A stretch of DNA of 64,000 nt, taken from assembly GCF_001708185.1 (NCBI RefSeq), contig NZ_MDDN01000018.1, forward strand, positions 1 to 64,000, in the 5' to 3' direction. Source of the DNA: Lysinibacillus xylanilyticus (GTDB lineage: Bacteria; Bacillota; Bacilli; Bacillales_A; Planococcaceae). The stretch's first letter is position 1, and the number at the start of each line of letters is the position of its first letter. Positions 63,870 to 64,000 of the stretch are shown here, piece by piece. The position numbers and the translations under genes are program-made. The notes under the pieces are model-generated. The model saw only the letters and a list, made by a program, of their open reading frames with translations, was not told the origin of the DNA and did not search any database.

Positions 63870-64000
63870 TCATAACGGAATTTTAAATAATACCGTCGTC
63901 CCTCGATTTATCTCACTTTTAATGGAAATTGTACCATCCAAAATTTCGATACGTTCTTTCATTCCTAAAATCCCAAAGGAATGATCTTTAACTACCTGTG
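63870..64000 (-). CDS. degS: DegS sensor kinase, C-terminal fragment at window edge
   Basis: The last 43 or so codons of DegS, cut by the window end. QVVKDHSFGILGMKERIEIL followed by GTISIKSEINRGTTVLFKIP and L-stop is the G2-box end of a NarX/DegS-type ATP-binding domain. It precedes degU and so completes the DegS-DegU pair. The 5' part lies outside the window. Confidence 0.9.
   Translation of the reverse strand, partial: QVVKDHSFGILGMKERIEILDGTISIKSEINRGTTVLFKIPL

Overview
The window is a low-GC Firmicute chromosome segment, most likely from the Bacillaceae/Planococcaceae group and probably Lysinibacillus or a close relative. I infer this from the B. subtilis-like order degS-degU-degV-comFA-comFC-yvyF-flgM-flgN-flgK-flgL-yviE-fliW-csrA-hag, then fliD-fliS-fliT-hpf-secA-prfB, and from CsbA, MinJ, YvlB and ComK. 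Nearly every gene is on the minus strand. The exceptions are azlC-azlD and one comK homologue.

Right to left, in the direction of transcription: degS end/degU and a lipoprotein (62.3-64 kb); degV, comFA and comFC (59-62 kb); late flagellar genes flgM to hag (52.5-58.3 kb); a flagellin-glycosylation island with a Maf glycosyltransferase and a GDP-sugar type legionaminic acid pathway (41.4-52.4 kb); flaG-fliD-fliS-fliT (37.5-41 kb); a PilZ protein, hpf, secA, and prfB with its programmed frameshift, flanked by two comK homologues (30.4-37.1 kb); uvrB-uvrA (24.5-29.4 kb); yvlB, ftsE-ftsX, an M23 hydrolase, a ResA-like protein, ctpB, minJ and csbA (15-24 kb); azlCD with a divergent XRE-cupin regulator (13.2-14.9 kb); a TVP38 protein; addB-addA (1.7-12.3 kb); and a DUF418 membrane protein.

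The most striking object is addA. It is cut by two different group II introns that leave a 95-nt middle exon between them. Only after both introns are removed does one 1238-codon AddA frame appear, with helicase motif II and the GDxKQSIYRFR motif restored. Intron 1 (894 nt) has no ORF. Intron 2 (2525 nt) encodes a reverse transcriptase/maturase whose HNH endonuclease domain has been put out of frame.

A second recurring pattern is intergenic. At least five short tandem-repeat arrays, three of them with a period of about 21 nt, each lie just after an intrinsic terminator (or a long palindrome) and just before the next co-directional gene. Several dispersed repeats occupy the same kind of position.

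The genes form a coherent set. DegU, ComK, CsrA/FliW and FlgM are regulators of motility and competence. The flagellar genes build the filament, and the glycosylation island probably makes and attaches a nonulosonic acid to flagellin. AddAB and UvrAB handle DNA damage. FtsEX, the M23 hydrolase and MinJ act in envelope growth and division.
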